A DNA stretch of 64,000 bases from Anaerolineales bacterium UBA6055 (GCA_002428985.1 DIYL01000002.1:558001-622000); one strand, 5' to 3'. Shown: positions 17,195 to 26,795, numbered from the stretch's first letter. Program-made: numbers and translations. Notes: generated by a model from the letters alone, not told the origin.

Positions 17195-18172
17195 ATGCGT
17201 GCCGAACGGTTACTCTCCATTATGTTGCGCTTACAAGAACGTAAAAAAGTCACTGCACGCGAGCTAGCGAAAGAGCTTGGTGTCTCCACACGAACCATAT
17301 ACCGTGATATGGATGCACTCAGTTTATCGGGGATACCGATTTATACACAACGCGGTGAAGATGGGGGATGTTTTTTGGATGAAGCGTACCGTGTGTCACT
17401 GACAGATCTCAATTTAGGTGAGTTGCAGTCACTTTTTATTATGGGTGGCACACAACCCTTAGAAGCCCTCAATATCCATCAAAAAGTGGAAGATAGTCTA
17501 CTTAAGTTGTTATCTTCTTTACCTACGCATTATCAAACACAGGCAAAGGCATTGCAACAACGCCTATATATCGATACCAAACGGTGGATGCAATACGAAG
17601 ATGAGACTCCATTCCTCAATACACTCCAGTCCGCAGTTTGGAACAATCAACAGATTGAGGCAATCTACCAGTCAAGCGATAAAACACCACGTCGTATTAT
17701 ACTCCAGCCTTATGGTTTGGTAGTCAAAACGCATATCTGGTATTTGGTGGCGTGGTCAGTTGAACACCACGCATTTCGCGTGTATCGAGCATCACGTTTT
17801 CATCAGATTGCAGCATCCAATGCGCATTTTGAGCGTGATTCCGAGTTTGATCTCGCAAAGACATGGGAACAATTAAGCGTAAACTTTCAGACACACATCG
17901 CCCCAACATATACTGCAACCGTGCGCCTACCAAATGACCTGATGTATATCCTCGATTATTATGTCGCTAATCGCTATCACATTGTGGAGCAGATAGACGG
18001 CTTCAGCGTAGTTGAAATACAGTTTTACAATAAGAATGAAGCAATGCCTGTGATGTTGGGATTCGGTGATCGTATCGATATTATTCAACCGTCAGAATTA
18101 GCAGACCGAGTTGTCGCATACGCACAGTCGATAGTCGATAAAGCAGAAAAACACAAACACGACAGACAATGA
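17195..18172 (+). CDS. WYL-domain transcriptional regulator (DeoR/HTH_11 type)
   Basis: 325 aa. The N-terminal winged HTH (residues 1-60) has KVTARELAKELGVSTRTIYR as its recognition part, followed by DMDALSLSGIPIYTQRGEDGG. A WYL domain follows at about residues 130-210, with YGLVVKTHIWYLVAW as the signature strand, then a WCX-like C-terminal extension. WYL proteins sense a ligand through the WYL pocket. AAGGA lies eight bases before this ATG; an ATG six codons upstream has none. It is divergent from the GyrI-like gene across a perfect inverted repeat, which points to autoregulation. Confidence 0.9.
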   Translation: MRAERLLSIMLRLQERKKVTARELAKELGVSTRTIYRDMDALSLSGIPIYTQRGEDGGCFLDEAYRVSLTDLNLGELQSLFIMGGTQPLEALNIHQKVEDSLLKLLSSLPTHYQTQAKALQQRLYIDTKRWMQYEDETPFLNTLQSAVWNNQQIEAIYQSSDKTPRRIILQPYGLVVKTHIWYLVAWSVEHHAFRVYRASRFHQIAASNAHFERDSEFDLAKTWEQLSVNFQTHIAPTYTATVRLPNDLMYILDYYVANRYHIVEQIDGFSVVEIQFYNKNEAMPVMLGFGDRIDIIQPSELADRVVAYAQSIVDKAEKHKHDRQ

Positions 18173-18207
18173 GATTTATCTGCCGTGCAATTTGATATTA
18201 AGCAAGT

Positions 18208-19077
18208 CTATTCATAGCTATAGGTAATCGTATCGTCATTAATCGAAACACCTTGAATCCGTTGCCGCGCAAATTCTTGTCTCCAATAAGAAATCCACGA
18301 GTTCGCAATTAAATCATTAATGGCGGTCGGATCGTCAACGACTAGTCCATCGGCACTTACACTCACGATAACCCATGTTAGGATGTTATCATTCACTTCT
18401 GGCACGACAACTGTTACTGTCTCAATAGGATCTCCTCGGCGCGGGGTATAGGTCGCGCTAATAGATACTTGCCCCAGTTGTAAGTCAACATACACATCAC
18501 TAATTGTCGCACGACGCGTATTGGTAATACGATACGCTTCATTCACTTCACTTTCGGTATAGGTTACTTGTATTGTGCCATCAGTAACTGCTACAGTTGG
18601 TTCGACAGGTGGGCGTTCGCCTGTATAGACATAGCGATAGATGATTTCGTTATCAGTCACAGTGATACCTGTTAAATCAAAGCGATAGGTACGCCCCGAC
18701 CAATAACTTTCCCATGTACGTCCAATCAAGTTCTCAATCTGAGTTTGTACGTTATCTGTTAATTCGACACCATCTGTACGGAAAATATTAATCAGTGTCC
18801 ATTCGACAGTGCCGTTATCGGTAATGCTTGGAGTATATTGAACAGCAACACCAACGACATTATTGCGGGTTGAATAGGTCGCTGAGATTTCAACAATCCC
18901 GGGTTGCAAATCCACAACAACATTGCTAATACTTGCGCGACGCGGATTGGTCACACGGTAGGTTTCATTAATTGCATCTTCGGTGAATGTAACTGTCGCG
19001 TCTTCTTGTGCCATTACAAATGGAACAACTAGCAACATCGACATTATAGCAAAAAGTACATGTATAAATTTGGTCAC
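18208..19077 (-). CDS. Secreted protein with two copies of one domain
   Basis: A GTG start at 19077 follows GGAGG by eight bases. Residues 1-24 are a signal peptide ending VMAQ. The mature part has two copies of a domain of about 115 residues. Each runs from a V-TE-INE-YR-TN-RRA-IS-V-VDLQ stretch, through ISATY, to a SYW motif and a final IxYxY strand. The copies differ clearly, so the duplication is old. It is an extracytoplasmic beta-rich protein of unknown function. I do not recognise the family. It is a single gene, convergent with the WYL regulator. Confidence 0.75.
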   Translation of the reverse strand: MTKFIHVLFAIMSMLLVVPFVMAQEDATVTFTEDAINETYRVTNPRRASISNVVVDLQPGIVEISATYSTRNNVVGVAVQYTPSITDNGTVEWTLINIFRTDGVELTDNVQTQIENLIGRTWESYWSGRTYRFDLTGITVTDNEIIYRYVYTGERPPVEPTVAVTDGTIQVTYTESEVNEAYRITNTRRATISDVYVDLQLGQVSISATYTPRRGDPIETVTVVVPEVNDNILTWVIVSVSADGLVVDDPTAINDLIANSWISYWRQEFARQRIQGVSINDDTITYSYE

Positions 19078-19244
19078 TTTGTAAACCTCCACAGTTTATC
19101 GTTGTCAAAACGATAATCTAAGAGTGTTTAAAAAGTTCGTAGATGTGTAAGGAGAATTCAAATATTTTGTAAACTTTTTTGTGTATTAAGCTGTTTGGCT
19201 GACGCACATAACATCTACTAGACTGCGGTATTTGTTTGTCTGAA

Positions 19245-19688
19245 CTATCGGTCTGCACTACTTGCAGCGACATGTTGTGTCATTAATTGCATGGACTTAT
19301 TTTTCGCAATTTGAACAGCGTCGTCAAATGAATCAGCCAAGAAAATATCTTCCCCAATGCGTGCACCAACGGAACCTGAGTGAATATTCACTTGGTGGCG
19401 TTGTTGTGATGTGCGTAAAATCATCACCATCTTGGGGGAGGCAAACATCCGTCTCATGTTCAAGTAATGGGGAACTGCATCGCGGGTTGGAATTTCAATT
19501 GTACCAGCAAAATCATTAATATAGACAACTGGGTGTGCAATCCCTTCAACAAGGTCTGCTGCAACTTCCATCATGCCATAATAATCAAGCCAATCATATG
19601 TCTTCACGTATTTGATGACCATGATTCGTTTATTATCATCTAACCAATATAAATGAAACTTATCTTTGTACCATTTACCCTTCATCAT
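19245..19688 (-). CDS. Uncharacterised STAS/SpoIIAA-like small protein
   Basis: 147 aa, cytosolic. The pattern is that of a STAS or SpoIIAA-like fold: a WLDYYGMMEVAADLVEG helix, then the strand PVVYINDFAGTIEIPT, the helix HYLNMRRMFASP, the strand MVMILRTS and a last helix DDAVQIAKNKSM. Such proteins often act as signalling partners. Sequence support is weak and this is fold-pattern inference. ATG codons at 19688 and 19685 and a GTG at 19691 all lack a clear ribosome site. The protein at 37652 shows the same pattern. Confidence 0.6.
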   Translation of the reverse strand: MMKGKWYKDKFHLYWLDDNKRIMVIKYVKTYDWLDYYGMMEVAADLVEGIAHPVVYINDFAGTIEIPTRDAVPHYLNMRRMFASPKMVMILRTSQQRHQVNIHSGSVGARIGEDIFLADSFDDAVQIAKNKSMQLMTQHVAASSADR

Positions 19689-19782
19689 CACTCGCTACAA
19701 TCTATTCTACCCTGGAGTCTTTATCATACCGCGCCTTTACACAAATCTAGCGTTAAGGTCTTGTGACATAACAACTTTCTGA

Positions 19783-21966
19783 CTATCGTGCAGTGAACCT
19801 ATGAATTTTGCCATGATAGCGAACACTGAATGTTACAGATTTCCAATATTCAGGTAAATTGGGAGAAATAACGGGTTGACCATCCTTAATATGTAAACCG
19901 CAAAACCCGAACACAATCATTTGCCAAGCCCCACCACTAGCGGCACCGTGAATACCCTGATGAACATTGCCTTTATTATCTTCAAGGTCAATTAAAACCG
20001 CATGTTCCATCATTTCGGTCGCGATGTCCATCAAACCCAGTCGTGCGGCAACCCATGCGTGCATTGCAGGGCTAAGCGATGACCCATGATCGCATCGTTC
20101 ATAGTAGGTGTGGAAATTGTTTAACATCACCTCACGCGATCCAACCTCTTCACCGAGTAATGCCATTAACATCACAACATCCGCTTGCTTAAGTACCTGC
20201 GATGCTAATGCCCGTTCATGCCCTAGATAATCCCAAATCCCACCGACACGCGGACTATATTTCATGACAGGAATGTATTCCAGATCAAAAAATCCCTCAA
20301 ATTGCACATGTAATTGCTTCTCTTCATCAAATGGGATGACTATCTTGTCAATGACATCACGCCATAGATTCAGGCGTTCATCACTTAAATCGAGCTGTTC
20401 CACTAACCGTATATAATCATCGTTAGCATTATCTTTGAGCCAATCGAGCAAATTCAAGGCTTCAGATAAATGCCATTGCGCCATGCGATTGGTGAAGACG
20501 TTGTTATTAACATGCTCATGATATTCGTCTGGCCCGATGACATCGGTCATCTCGTAACCACGTTCAGTTGGTTCTGCCCGACTCCCCCAGAATACAGCTG
20601 TGTCTAATACGATCTCTGCCCCATAGTCGCGCATAAACTTGTCATCACCTGTCCAACGCCAATACTGCAAGATTCCATAAGCAATATCAGACGAAATATG
20701 AATCTCAATCTCACCTGTATAAATGCGAATCCGTCGTCCATCGGGTGGTTTGGGTTCAGTCCAAATCGGGGTTGTTTCTAATCCGGTATCCGTGCTTTCC
20801 CAAGGGAACATCGCGCCTTCATAACCGTTTTCTTGGGCTTTTTGACGTGCACCGTCTAATCGTCGATAGCGATACATCAGGAGATTTCTAGCTAAGTCGG
20901 GGTGTGTCAGAGTCAATGGTGGCATCATAAATAGTTCAGTATCCCAGAAGACATGACCTGCGTAGCCATAGCCCGATAGTGTTTTTGCACCAATACTCGC
21001 ATCAATCCCGTTAACAGGTGCCGCAATCAATATCTGATATGTTGTAAAACGAATCCCCACTTGCGCGAGTTCATCCCCTTCGATTTGAATATCCGTAGTT
21101 TCCCAATATTTTTGCCATACGAATTTATGACTATTCAACTCGTAGTCAAAGTTATTTGCTTCATGGAGCATATGAAGAGCTGATTCAAGAGGGCTATCTC
21201 CCACGTCATCCACCGTGATAACTGAGTATTTCAAAAATTCCACTTCACCGTCTTTCTCAAGAGGTATCACTGAGGTAGCAAAAGCAGTGTCCTCATTGAA
21301 ATCATACGCTATATTCTTATTTTCATGGTGTACATGAAGTTGAGACACTATATTCAATTGGTATTTTGCTTGATTGGTTACGCCTGTGAGCGCAATCGTT
21401 TTTTCACTCAGCTGGTGTGCGCGCATCTCCCCCCAATGTTGCACTCCTTGATTTGTCACATTGCCATCTAAAACAGCTTGTATAGTTACTTTCGGTGTGC
21501 CGTCAATCGCAGTAACATGAATTCGCTGACACATTAAATGAACATTATCAAGACTCGCAAACCGCTCAAATTCTATGCGGACAGTGTTGCCGGTTGTCGC
21601 ACGGAATAACACGGTTCGGCGCAATACCCCGATGTCCATATGCAGACGACGCTCGTATCCGAGTACCAATCCTTCTGGCGGATGAAATGGATCAGGCGAC
21701 TTTGTGATAAGTTTAAACGGGGTATCGTCCACCCAGATGTTGAGGTGTGTCCAATCGGGGCAGTTCACCAATTCGGGTGCAAGCTCACCTTCGGCATGAT
21801 TAAATAACCCATGAACAAATGTCGCTGGAGAATCCCCGTCATAGCCTTCTTCAAAGCTCCCGCGCGTTCCTATATAGCCATTCCCGATTGTAAAAATCGT
21901 TTCGTGGTAGTGTAATTTTTCAGGTTGGAACGGGTATTCTTTGATTGACCATAAACGCTTGTTCAT
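19783..21966 (-). CDS. Glycoside hydrolase family 65 (disaccharide phosphorylase type)
   Basis: A cytosolic enzyme of about 727 aa, the usual GH65 size. The family opens with LWSIKEYPFQPEKLHYHETI then TIGNGYIGTRGSFEEG. The catalytic acid is the Glu of GPDEYHEHVNNNVFTN. Before it come DTELFMMPPLTLTHPDLA and YEGAMFPWESTDTG, both typical of the alpha/alpha barrel; HQGIHGAASGGAWQM follows near the end. Members phosphorolyse maltose, kojibiose, trehalose or related sugars to beta-glucose 1-phosphate; which one cannot be read. The longer frame begins with TTG at 22041. ATGs at 21978 and 21966 fit better, with GAGG just upstream. Confidence 0.9.
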   Translation of the reverse strand: MNKRLWSIKEYPFQPEKLHYHETIFTIGNGYIGTRGSFEEGYDGDSPATFVHGLFNHAEGELAPELVNCPDWTHLNIWVDDTPFKLITKSPDPFHPPEGLVLGYERRLHMDIGVLRRTVLFRATTGNTVRIEFERFASLDNVHLMCQRIHVTAIDGTPKVTIQAVLDGNVTNQGVQHWGEMRAHQLSEKTIALTGVTNQAKYQLNIVSQLHVHHENKNIAYDFNEDTAFATSVIPLEKDGEVEFLKYSVITVDDVGDSPLESALHMLHEANNFDYELNSHKFVWQKYWETTDIQIEGDELAQVGIRFTTYQILIAAPVNGIDASIGAKTLSGYGYAGHVFWDTELFMMPPLTLTHPDLARNLLMYRYRRLDGARQKAQENGYEGAMFPWESTDTGLETTPIWTEPKPPDGRRIRIYTGEIEIHISSDIAYGILQYWRWTGDDKFMRDYGAEIVLDTAVFWGSRAEPTERGYEMTDVIGPDEYHEHVNNNVFTNRMAQWHLSEALNLLDWLKDNANDDYIRLVEQLDLSDERLNLWRDVIDKIVIPFDEEKQLHVQFEGFFDLEYIPVMKYSPRVGGIWDYLGHERALASQVLKQADVVMLMALLGEEVGSREVMLNNFHTYYERCDHGSSLSPAMHAWVAARLGLMDIATEMMEHAVLIDLEDNKGNVHQGIHGAASGGAWQMIVFGFCGLHIKDGQPVISPNLPEYWKSVTFSVRYHGKIHRFTAR

Positions 21967-22095
21967 CAGGTTTGTCATCCTCAGTTTGCGGGTAAGTATC
22001 ACACGTTCAAACGTAAACCAAAAACGACATTCTGGCAACAAATCCGATTATAGACCTAGTGACTGACCGTCTTCTTACATAAGATTCACATAAAC

Positions 22096-22107
22096 GGACT
22101 ACTGTCC
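22096..22107. promoter_or_regulatory. Operator-like dyad 1 upstream of YceI gene
   Basis: GGACTACTGTCC, within the longer match AAACGGACTACWGTCCA that occurs twice. It lies about 66 bases upstream of the predicted transcription start. Confidence 0.55.
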
Positions 22108-22126
22108 ATTTCTTATATAATTCTGA

Positions 22127-22155
22127 TAGACAGGAGATTGTGATCGGTGTATAGT
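22127..22155 (+). promoter_or_regulatory. Sigma-70 promoter of YceI gene
   Basis: TAGACA (22127-22132), a 17-bp spacer and TATAGT (22150-22155), each five of six to consensus. Transcription should start near 22162, between the two operator-like dyads. Confidence 0.6.
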
Positions 22156-22173
22156 AATCACAGTAAATCAAAC

Positions 22174-22185
22174 GGACTACAGTCC
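22174..22185. promoter_or_regulatory. Operator-like dyad 2 upstream of YceI gene
   Basis: GGACTACAGTCC is a five-base inverted repeat with a two-base centre. It begins 78 bases after dyad 1 and lies about 12 bases after the predicted start of transcription, a classical repression position. Confidence 0.6.
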
Positions 22186-22221
22186 ACTACACAAAATTTG
22201 ACAACATAGGAGACACAACTC

Positions 22222-22776
22222 ATGGCTAAATGGACATTCGACCCAACACACACACAAGCAAACTTCGCAGCACGTCATATGATGGTTAGTACCGTACGTG
22301 GCGCATTCCGTAAAGTTGAAGGCTATCTAGAATTTGACCCAACGAATCCAGCTGAAGCTTATGTCGAAGCAATCATTGATGTAGCAAGCATGGACAGCAC
22401 CGGCGTGGAACAACGCGACCAACACTTACTAAGTGGTGATTTCCTTGATGCAGAACAATTCCCAACCATCACCTTCAAAAGCACCCGCGTTGAACCTAAC
22501 AGCGACAACACCGAAGCAAAAGTATATGGTAACCTCACCGTCAAAGACGTAACCCGTGAAGTTACACTCAAGGTAGAATTCCACGGTGAAGGCACAACCC
22601 CATACGGTCAAAACATCGTTGGTTTTGAAGCAGATACAAAAATCAACCGTGAAGACTTCGGTCTAACATGGAACGTTGCACTAGAAACAGGTGGTTGGCT
22701 TGTCGGTAACGACATCAAAATCTCAATCGACGCAGAATTTATCAAAGTCGAAGAAGAAGCATCACAACAGGCATAA
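22222..22776 (+). CDS. YceI family lipocalin-like protein
   Basis: 184 aa without a signal peptide, so cytosolic, unlike E. coli YceI. The family start KWTFDPTHTQANFAARHMMVS is followed by VRGAFRKVEGYLEFDP, DQHLLSGDFLDAEQFPTITF and a late FGLTWNVALETGGWLVGNDI. YceI proteins form a beta barrel that holds polyisoprenoid-like lipids; many are induced by stress or organic hydroperoxides. AGGAG lies nine bases before the ATG. The promoter is flanked by two dyads (22096, 22174), which suggests repression by a dimeric regulator, and a strong terminator follows. It is a single-gene unit. Confidence 0.92.
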   Translation: MAKWTFDPTHTQANFAARHMMVSTVRGAFRKVEGYLEFDPTNPAEAYVEAIIDVASMDSTGVEQRDQHLLSGDFLDAEQFPTITFKSTRVEPNSDNTEAKVYGNLTVKDVTREVTLKVEFHGEGTTPYGQNIVGFEADTKINREDFGLTWNVALETGGWLVGNDIKISIDAEFIKVEEEASQQA

Positions 22777-22812
22777 CCTATTACATTTATCCTCCCAGCA
22801 ACATGACAAAAG

Positions 22813-22835
22813 ACACTCTTGTACGAGTGTTTTTT
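22813..22835 (+). terminator. Intrinsic terminator of YceI gene
   Basis: ACACTC pairs with GAGTGT across a six-base loop, followed at once by a run of six T. This is one of the few textbook U-tract terminators here. Confidence 0.8.
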
Positions 22836-22919
22836 GCATTTAAACGCTTAAGTAGGTAAAGTGATACTGTACATTTTGAATCCTGTATACCATCAATAGT
22901 TAATGGAGCGCATGTTCAG

Positions 22920-23261
22920 ATGGAAAAATTATTCACCTACGGAACGTTACAAGATTCCCCGATTCAACAACAAGTTCTTGGTCGTTTACTCGATAATGGC
23001 ACACCAGACACCGTACGCGGGTATAAAATGTCAAAACTTGTAGGCATTCATACAACCTATAACATTATCCAACCTGAGTCCGGTAAATTAGTCGACGGTG
23101 TTGTGTATGAGGTAACCGAAGAAGAGCTAGAAAAACTCGACGCATATGAGGGCGATGCTTATATTCGGGTCAGCACAACATTACTAAGCAACACCCGTGC
23201 ATGGATTTACCGTGATAACCCACGCTCAGATTTACAAAGCCACATTAAACCAGTGGACTAA
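22920..23261 (+). CDS. Gamma-glutamylcyclotransferase-like (GGCT/AIG2) protein
   Basis: A 113-aa cytosolic enzyme. The substrate loop FTYGTLQD near residue 5 and the acidic LDAYEGDAYIR near 76, with its catalytic Glu, are the hallmarks of the GGCT fold. It would release 5-oxoproline from gamma-glutamyl amines or peptides; stand-alone bacterial members vary in substrate. The ribosome site (GGAG, 11 bases upstream) is a little far. It is transcribed alone after the YceI terminator. Confidence 0.88.
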   Translation: MEKLFTYGTLQDSPIQQQVLGRLLDNGTPDTVRGYKMSKLVGIHTTYNIIQPESGKLVDGVVYEVTEEELEKLDAYEGDAYIRVSTTLLSNTRAWIYRDNPRSDLQSHIKPVD

Positions 23262-23294
23262 CTGAACCCAAAACTTTCATAGGAATAAAAAACC

Positions 23295-23753
23295 TTATGT
23301 TGGTCGGACATTCATCGGCTGGAATTCATCAGTTTTCGATTTACGTGGGTCTTGGACATGTAATTGATACTCAGAACGACCGAATGCCAGCCAAATTACA
23401 AATATCCAATGGAAGAATAACAACCCTAAGCCGAAAAGGGATCCTTTTCCAAATACCTTCGCCAGATTAAACCACGCCATAATTAGGACAAAAATATTCA
23501 CAATTGGGATAAAGACCAGCAAAATATGCCATGCCGGATGTCCGGCGATACGCAACAAGGTATACACATTAACAATCGGTACAAAAATCAGGCAACCCAA
23601 GCGCCCTGCTTTGGAATACACTAGCCACAAACTCCCAATATAAGCAACCCACAGGGATAGACTAATACCCGTCAGAAGAATTGCGCCAGGAATAATCCAC
23701 GGTAGCATTTCGGGTGGAATTTGAGCCGACAAGGTATCAAAATCAAACTGCAT
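23295..23753 (-). CDS. DUF5684-like small membrane protein
   Basis: 152 aa with four hydrophobic segments (about 19-48, 53-70, 75-98, 103-125). The twin FVPIVNVYTLLRIAG and FIPIVNIFVLIMAW repeats and AKVFGKGSLFGLGL are typical of DUF5684. The function is unknown. A short charged tail should face the cytoplasm. AAAAGGA lies nine bases before the ATG. It is convergent with the GGCT gene. Confidence 0.75.
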   Translation of the reverse strand: MQFDFDTLSAQIPPEMLPWIIPGAILLTGISLSLWVAYIGSLWLVYSKAGRLGCLIFVPIVNVYTLLRIAGHPAWHILLVFIPIVNIFVLIMAWFNLAKVFGKGSLFGLGLLFFHWIFVIWLAFGRSEYQLHVQDPRKSKTDEFQPMNVRPT

Positions 23754-23935
23754 GAGAACACGTCCTTTTGTGGTTTTGGGTTGCGTTATGGTTTGTCATT
23801 CTACCGAAAATCTAGCTTGTAACAATAGTTAGAATCCACTGAGACTTGTATTCGTTTGCCACGATTATCAAGTGCGACATCACGAGATTTGTTACAATAT
23901 AATGGATGATACTCAAACAATATGGAGACAACCCT

Positions 23936-24868
23936 ATGACAGCACAAGTCGGTATTATGATCGAAGGTCAAGACGGACTGAACTGGGATCGCTGGAAACG
24001 TATCCTGACAACAGCAGAAGATTGTGGTTACCAATGTGTTTTCCGCTCCGATCATTACACCAACCCAGAAGGCGAAGACAAAGACTCCCTCGAATTATGG
24101 ACTTCGCTCACCTACGCAGCTAGCCATACTAAAAATATTGAATTTGGCCCGCTTGTTACACCAGTAACATTCCGTCATCCGACAATGAATGTGCGATATG
24201 CAACAGCAATTGATGACCTCAGCGAGGGACGGTTTATCTTTGGCATGGGGGCAGGATGGCAAGACCGCGAACATACTAAATTTGGTGTGCCTTTCTATGA
24301 CTTCCCAACCCGTTACAAGATGCTCGATGAAGCGCTGCAATTGACTATCATGTTATTACAAAATGACCAATCAAGTGACTTTAAAGGTGATTATTTCGAA
24401 CTCAACGATGCAATCTTGCTACCTCGTCCATCGCGCCCCGGCGGACCTCCTATTTTGATCGGTGGTAATGGTCCAAAGAAAACCTTACCAATGGTTGCCA
24501 AATATGCCGACGAATGGAATGCCGTCTATCTCAACCTCAAGACATACAAAGAACGTCGGACCCTCCTAGACGGATATTTGGAAGAACAAGGGCGTCCGGT
24601 TGATGATCTTAAATATTCGATGATGACCCGTGTCATCTATCAACCGACTCAAGAAAAGCTAGATGCGTATCTGAGTGAAAACGAGCTCGATGCGAATATG
24701 CTGAAAGAACGTGGTGTCATTATTGGAACAGCTCAAGAAGTCATCGACCAAATGAATGCATTGGTCGAAGCTGGCTTAGAACGCTTTATGCTCCAATGGT
24801 TGGATCTTGATGATATGGATAATTTGGAAGCAATGGCAAAAGATATTTTGCCTGCTTTTCATAAATAA
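23936..24868 (+). CDS. LLM-class flavin-dependent oxidoreductase (F420 type)
   Basis: A 310-aa luciferase-like TIM barrel. Typical stretches are GIMIEGQDGLNWDRW, FRSDHYTNPEG, EFGPLVTPVTFRHP, RFIFGMGAGWQDREH and PRPSRPGGPPILIGGNGPK. Members like this in Chloroflexota and Actinobacteria usually use F420H2 instead of FMN; that is family inference. The substrate is unknown. GGAG is eight bases before this ATG; an in-frame ATG ten codons upstream has no such site. Confidence 0.88.
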   Translation: MTAQVGIMIEGQDGLNWDRWKRILTTAEDCGYQCVFRSDHYTNPEGEDKDSLELWTSLTYAASHTKNIEFGPLVTPVTFRHPTMNVRYATAIDDLSEGRFIFGMGAGWQDREHTKFGVPFYDFPTRYKMLDEALQLTIMLLQNDQSSDFKGDYFELNDAILLPRPSRPGGPPILIGGNGPKKTLPMVAKYADEWNAVYLNLKTYKERRTLLDGYLEEQGRPVDDLKYSMMTRVIYQPTQEKLDAYLSENELDANMLKERGVIIGTAQEVIDQMNALVEAGLERFMLQWLDLDDMDNLEAMAKDILPAFHK

Positions 24869-24885
24869 CAGTCATATTGATCGTC

Positions 24886-24909
24886 TGGGAGCAGTGCTGT
24901 CTGCTCCCA
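24886..24909 (+). terminator. GC-rich hairpin after LLM oxidoreductase gene
   Basis: TGGGAGCAG pairs with CTGCTCCCA around a six-base loop. No T-run follows. It lies between two genes on the same strand. Confidence 0.5.
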
Positions 24910-24969
24910 AAACCAAATTGACGTACAGCATGTAACCATCTAGCAGGATCAAGCTACCGATAAATCATT

Positions 24970-26028
24970 ATGTTTCGTCTGACCCTACTGACTAAACAAT
25001 TGCGCATCACTGTTGCAAATTCAGACCCTATCCGACGCTTTCAGTTGTCACTCTTAGGACTATTTTTGCTGGTGGTGTTTGGCACAATCATCTATATGTT
25101 GATTGAAAATATGCTATTGATTGATGCACTCTATATGACCATCATCACAGTTGCGACAGTGGGATTTGGAGAGGTCCAAGAATTATCACCAGAAGGACGA
25201 TTATTTACGATTGTACTTATCTTGATGGGGGTTGGTGTCGCCACAACTGTTATCAGTAACGCATTTAGTATTGTTGTTGGACCACTGTTATGGTCAACAT
25301 TGGAGTACCGTCGTATGAAACAAGTTATCGAAAAACTGGATAAACATTATATTGTGTCAGGTTTTGGGCGTATGGGTCGGCAAATTGTCCGTGACTTACA
25401 AGCCCGTGGCGAATCATTTATTATCATCGATTCCAATCCTGAGTTGGAACCCGAGTTATTAGAGAAAAATATCCCGTATATCATCGGTAATGCGATGAAT
25501 GATGATATTTTAATCGAAGCGGGCATTGAACATGCATTGGGTATTGTGTCAGCATTAAATGATGATGCAAATAATGTCATGACCGTTCTATCCGCCCGCG
25601 AGTTGAACCCAGATATATATATTGTGGCGCGGGTTGTTCAAGCAGAATCGGAGAGCAAAGTCCGCCGAGCCGGCGCAGATGAAGTCATTAATCCATATCA
25701 AATTGGCGGGCATCGGATGGCGCTTTCGTTATTACGTCCTGCAGTCCATGATTTTCTCACACATATTTTTAACTTTGGTGAAGAGCATCAACCTGTAGAT
25801 GTCGGGCAAATTCGTGTGGATCATCATTCTAATTTAGTTGGGCAAACAGTTGCTAGTTGTGGTTTACGCAACAAATATAGCGTCAATATCCTTGGTATTT
25901 TAGAGCCAGACGGAGAATTAAAAATCACCCCACATCCTGATACCAATATCCTTGCCGGAGCAACATTAATCGTCATCGGGAATCCAGCGGCAATATACAA
26001 ATTAGAACAGAAAACGGATACAGTGTGA
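24970..26028 (+). CDS. Potassium channel with RCK (TrkA-N/TrkA-C) domains
   Basis: 352 aa. Two membrane helices (about 26-46 and 78-105) flank a pore loop with the K+ filter TVGFG (ATVGFGEV). An RCK domain follows: the Rossmann fold HYIVSGFGRMGRQIVRDL near 117, then IIDSNPE, and a TrkA-C domain near 265-345. It is a two-helix MthK/Kch-type channel gated by a cytosolic ligand such as NAD(H) or Ca2+. No clear ribosome site precedes the ATG, so the start could be slightly different. It is a single gene. Confidence 0.92.
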   Translation: MFRLTLLTKQLRITVANSDPIRRFQLSLLGLFLLVVFGTIIYMLIENMLLIDALYMTIITVATVGFGEVQELSPEGRLFTIVLILMGVGVATTVISNAFSIVVGPLLWSTLEYRRMKQVIEKLDKHYIVSGFGRMGRQIVRDLQARGESFIIIDSNPELEPELLEKNIPYIIGNAMNDDILIEAGIEHALGIVSALNDDANNVMTVLSARELNPDIYIVARVVQAESESKVRRAGADEVINPYQIGGHRMALSLLRPAVHDFLTHIFNFGEEHQPVDVGQIRVDHHSNLVGQTVASCGLRNKYSVNILGILEPDGELKITPHPDTNILAGATLIVIGNPAAIYKLEQKTDTV

Positions 26029-26136
26029 CATAATTGTTATTAACTACATTCCAATTGAATTTATAACGATCTTAATTTTACACGCACCATTTTCATATAT
26101 TATTTGATAAAGTCTTAAATATTCAGGGGAGAAATT

Positions 26137-26556
26137 ATGCAACTTTCCAATCTTGTTTATATCAGTCATACAACCTATCCAATGTTAGAAGATGACTTAT
26201 TAGATATCCTACATGTGAGCCAAATCAACAATGAAAAAAATGGCATCACGGGTATGCTCCTCTATCGTGATAATCACTTTATCCAAGTATTAGAGGGTTG
26301 CGAATACAATGTACTCGAAACCTATAGACAAATTCAAGCATATCCACGCCATAAAAATCTTGTCATTGCCTATCAGGGTCCTATCTTAGAACGTGAATTT
26401 GACCGCTGGTCTATGGGCTTTAAACATATTGATTACCTAGATTTTCATAATTTACATGGATTTTCAGACTTTTTAGAATATCCTATGTCTGACACCTTTA
26501 TTGGTAACCAAAGTCGTGTAATGAATTTACTACGTACATTCCGTGATAAAATCTAA
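26137..26556 (+). CDS. BLUF-domain blue-light photoreceptor, copy 1
   Basis: 139 aa: one BLUF domain (1-95) plus a short helical tail. The photocycle residues fall at exactly the positions of the cyanobacterial short BLUF PixD: Y8 (LVYISH), N32 (INNEKNGITG), Q50 (FIQVLEG), W91 and M93 (RWSMGF). It should bind FAD and switch by hydrogen-bond rearrangement. No output domain is fused, so it signals through a partner. GGGGAG precedes the ATG. It is the first of three tandem paralogues. Confidence 0.93.
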   Translation: MQLSNLVYISHTTYPMLEDDLLDILHVSQINNEKNGITGMLLYRDNHFIQVLEGCEYNVLETYRQIQAYPRHKNLVIAYQGPILEREFDRWSMGFKHIDYLDFHNLHGFSDFLEYPMSDTFIGNQSRVMNLLRTFRDKI

Positions 26557-26795
26557 TACTTATCCACCTCGTTAGGCTGTCACCAAGCAACTTAATTTAA
26601 TATATCCGATCCCTGTTGTGTTTATTGCTAACTGCAATTCGTGCTGTTGGACATCTACTTGTAGTTCATAAATTGTACAACACGGAGGCAAAAGTTAAGA
26701 AATATGATTACTAATAATATGTCATAATTTATTAATTTTCCATAGGTTCCCCCTCATGTATCATTATTAGAATGGTAGACGTCGAGGAAACAATC

